Assembly: GCF_013391085.1 (NCBI RefSeq)
Contig: NZ_CP058334.1
Span: 744,001 to 808,000 of the forward strand
Direction: 5' to 3'
Source of the DNA: Natronomonas halophila
GTDB lineage: Archaea; Halobacteriota; Halobacteria; Halobacteriales; Haloarculaceae
DNA: 64,000 nucleotides
Of this stretch, positions 63,077 to 64,000 are shown in pieces (within the stretch, counting starts at the first letter, position 1; every line of letters starts with the position of its first letter). A program made the translations under genes and the position numbers. The notes beneath the pieces were generated by a model. The model was given only the letters and a program-made list of their open reading frames with translations. It ran no database searches and was not told the DNA's origin.

Positions 63077-63664
63077 ATGAAGGACGTTACGGACCTCCAC
63101 CGGGAGTTCGACGGCAAACGCCTCCCGCCCGGCCAGCGGGAAACCAGTCGCTTTCCCGTCCTCTCGAAGGGCGAGACGCCATCGGTGCCGACCGACTGGA
63201 CCTTCGACGTCTGGGGAGCCGTCGACGACGAACTCGCCCTCTCCTTCGCGGAGTTCAAAGACCTCCCCAGCGAAACACAGACGCAGGATTTCCACTGTGT
63301 AACCGGCTGGTCCCGCTTCGATTGTGAGTTCCGCGGCGTCACCTTCCCCACGCTCGCCGAGCACGCCGGGGTCACCGACGACGCCGTCCACGTCATGTTC
63401 CACGCCCACGACAGCTACACTACGAACCTCCCACTCGAAGACTGCATGCGCGAGGAGGTCCTCTTCACCTGGGAACTCGACGGCGAACCACTCCCCGCCG
63501 AACACGGCGGCCCCATGCGCGTCGTCACGCCACACAAATACGCCTACAAGGGCGCCAAGTGGGTCTCCGGCGTCGAGTTCCTCACCGAACCCGAACGCGG
63601 CTACTGGGAGAAGCGCGGGTATTCGAATACGGCGAATCCGTGGGAAGAACAGAGATACGCATAG
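63077..63664 (+). CDS. YuiH-like sulfite oxidase-family molybdopterin protein
   Basis: 195 aa. The molybdenum-ligand Cys lies in TQDFHCVTGWSRFDCEFRGV. YTTNLPLEDCMREEVLFTWE, LDGEPLPAEHGGPMRVVTPH and YAYKGAKWVSGVEFL match the stand-alone YuiH/MsrP-like branch, shorter than true sulfite oxidase because it lacks the dimer domain. No signal peptide. Repeat R2 begins immediately after its TAG. Confidence 0.85.
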   Translation: MKDVTDLHREFDGKRLPPGQRETSRFPVLSKGETPSVPTDWTFDVWGAVDDELALSFAEFKDLPSETQTQDFHCVTGWSRFDCEFRGVTFPTLAEHAGVTDDAVHVMFHAHDSYTTNLPLEDCMREEVLFTWELDGEPLPAEHGGPMRVVTPHKYAYKGAKWVSGVEFLTEPERGYWEKRGYSNTANPWEEQRYA

Positions 63665-63905
63665 CCACTTTTTGCACGCTCCGGCGGCCTGGCGCGCTAC
63701 GGCGCCAGACCCGCCTCCGCAGTCATCAGATTCCCGCGGGAATCTGATGGGCAATCAGACCGCTTCGCGGTCTGATGACGGCAAAAACATGGGGAAAATA
63801 TGCGCGACTCGCTTCGCTCGTCTTCCAACGCTCTCGTTCGCTGCGCTCACGAGACCTTCGGACGCCCCCTCGGAGGATGCTATCCCTATTGATTTTATAA
63901 TCAAG
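63665..63905 (+). repeat. R2, modular repeat directly after a stop codon
   Basis: Box A 63665-63677, box B 63780-63813, box C 63859-63880, almost identical to R1 but with spacers of 102 and 45 nt. The A-B spacer contains the perfect palindrome CAGATTCCCGCGGGAATCTG, a TCAGACCGC/GCGGTCTGA hairpin and a CTGGCGC/GCGCCAG hairpin. It ends in an AT-rich TTGATTTTATAATCAA inverted tail. Confidence 0.8.
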
Positions 63906-63957
63906 CTACGCCCGTCCGCCCCCACGCTTTTCGTCGCGCCGGACGCTGGTTCGCACA

Positions 63958-64000
63958 TGTCGAACGACGAGTCGGCCTCTATTGCCGTCGTCGGGTCCTA
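63958..64000 (+). CDS. Start of an unidentified gene (3' partial)
   Basis: The frame begins MSNDESASIAVVGS and is cut by the window end. The hydrophobic AVVGS would suit the first strand of a nucleotide-binding fold. Too short to assign. Confidence 0.5.

Overview
The window reads as a haloarchaeal chromosome, Natronomonas- or Haloarcula-like in flavour. It is high-GC and dense with acidic proteins. It carries archaeal TFB, the rpl11/rpl1/rplP0/rpl12 set, diphthamide synthase, archaeosortases with PGF-CTERM substrates, Tat signal peptides on exported enzymes, and promoters made of a TATA element about 25-30 nt before short or absent leaders. The species cannot be fixed from the sequence alone.

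Layout. 1-1.9 kb: end of a BtuCD/FecCD-type importer. 2-3.8 kb: small regulators, a zinc-finger microprotein and a cupin. 3.8-18.6 kb: a cell-surface region, mostly minus strand, with a PGF-CTERM protein, a large PGF-pre-PGF protein, two archaeosortase A paralogs flanking a Tat-exported protein, a 974-aa S-layer-like PGF-CTERM glycoprotein, a near-ArtA membrane protein and a DRG GTPase. trm5 and dph5 are embedded in it, as is a tRNA-Thr with a partial copy of its 3' end beside it. 18.9-20.2 kb: a solitary TnpB. 20.5-28.9 kb: small conserved genes, cysS, a Tat-exported glucoamylase, a PadR regulator, a Tat-exported phosphoesterase and a lipoprotein. 30.2-33.4 kb: ribosomal proteins L12, L10, L1 and L11, with a hairpin leader before L1 and a DCC thioredoxin-like gene inserted. 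33.5-43.5 kb: a CbiX chelatase with a DR2241-type Fe-S partner, two EamA exporters, and several metabolic enzymes including pyruvoyl arginine decarboxylase. 44-49.5 kb: tRNA-like hairpins around a small gene, tfb, an aldehyde dehydrogenase, purA and a small regulator. 49.6-52.7 kb: a low-complexity 776-aa protein beside repeat elements. 53.5-62.2 kb: menaquinone genes in two minus-strand blocks (menF-menD-menB and menA-menC-menE) around a coiled-coil protein. 62.3-64 kb: small conserved genes, a YuiH-like molybdopterin protein and a second copy of the repeat element.

Two signals stand out. First, the protein between the two archaeosortases has a Tat signal and a Cys...His...Asp arrangement that looks transglutaminase-like, and one of the two archaeosortases lacks a conserved Arg that its paralog keeps. 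This may be a surface-protein processing or crosslinking module. Second, a modular non-coding repeat occurs directly after the stop codons of two unrelated genes (52.3 and 63.7 kb, opposite strands). It has three nearly identical boxes separated by palindromic spacers of variable length, and a diverged relative lies next to the first copy.
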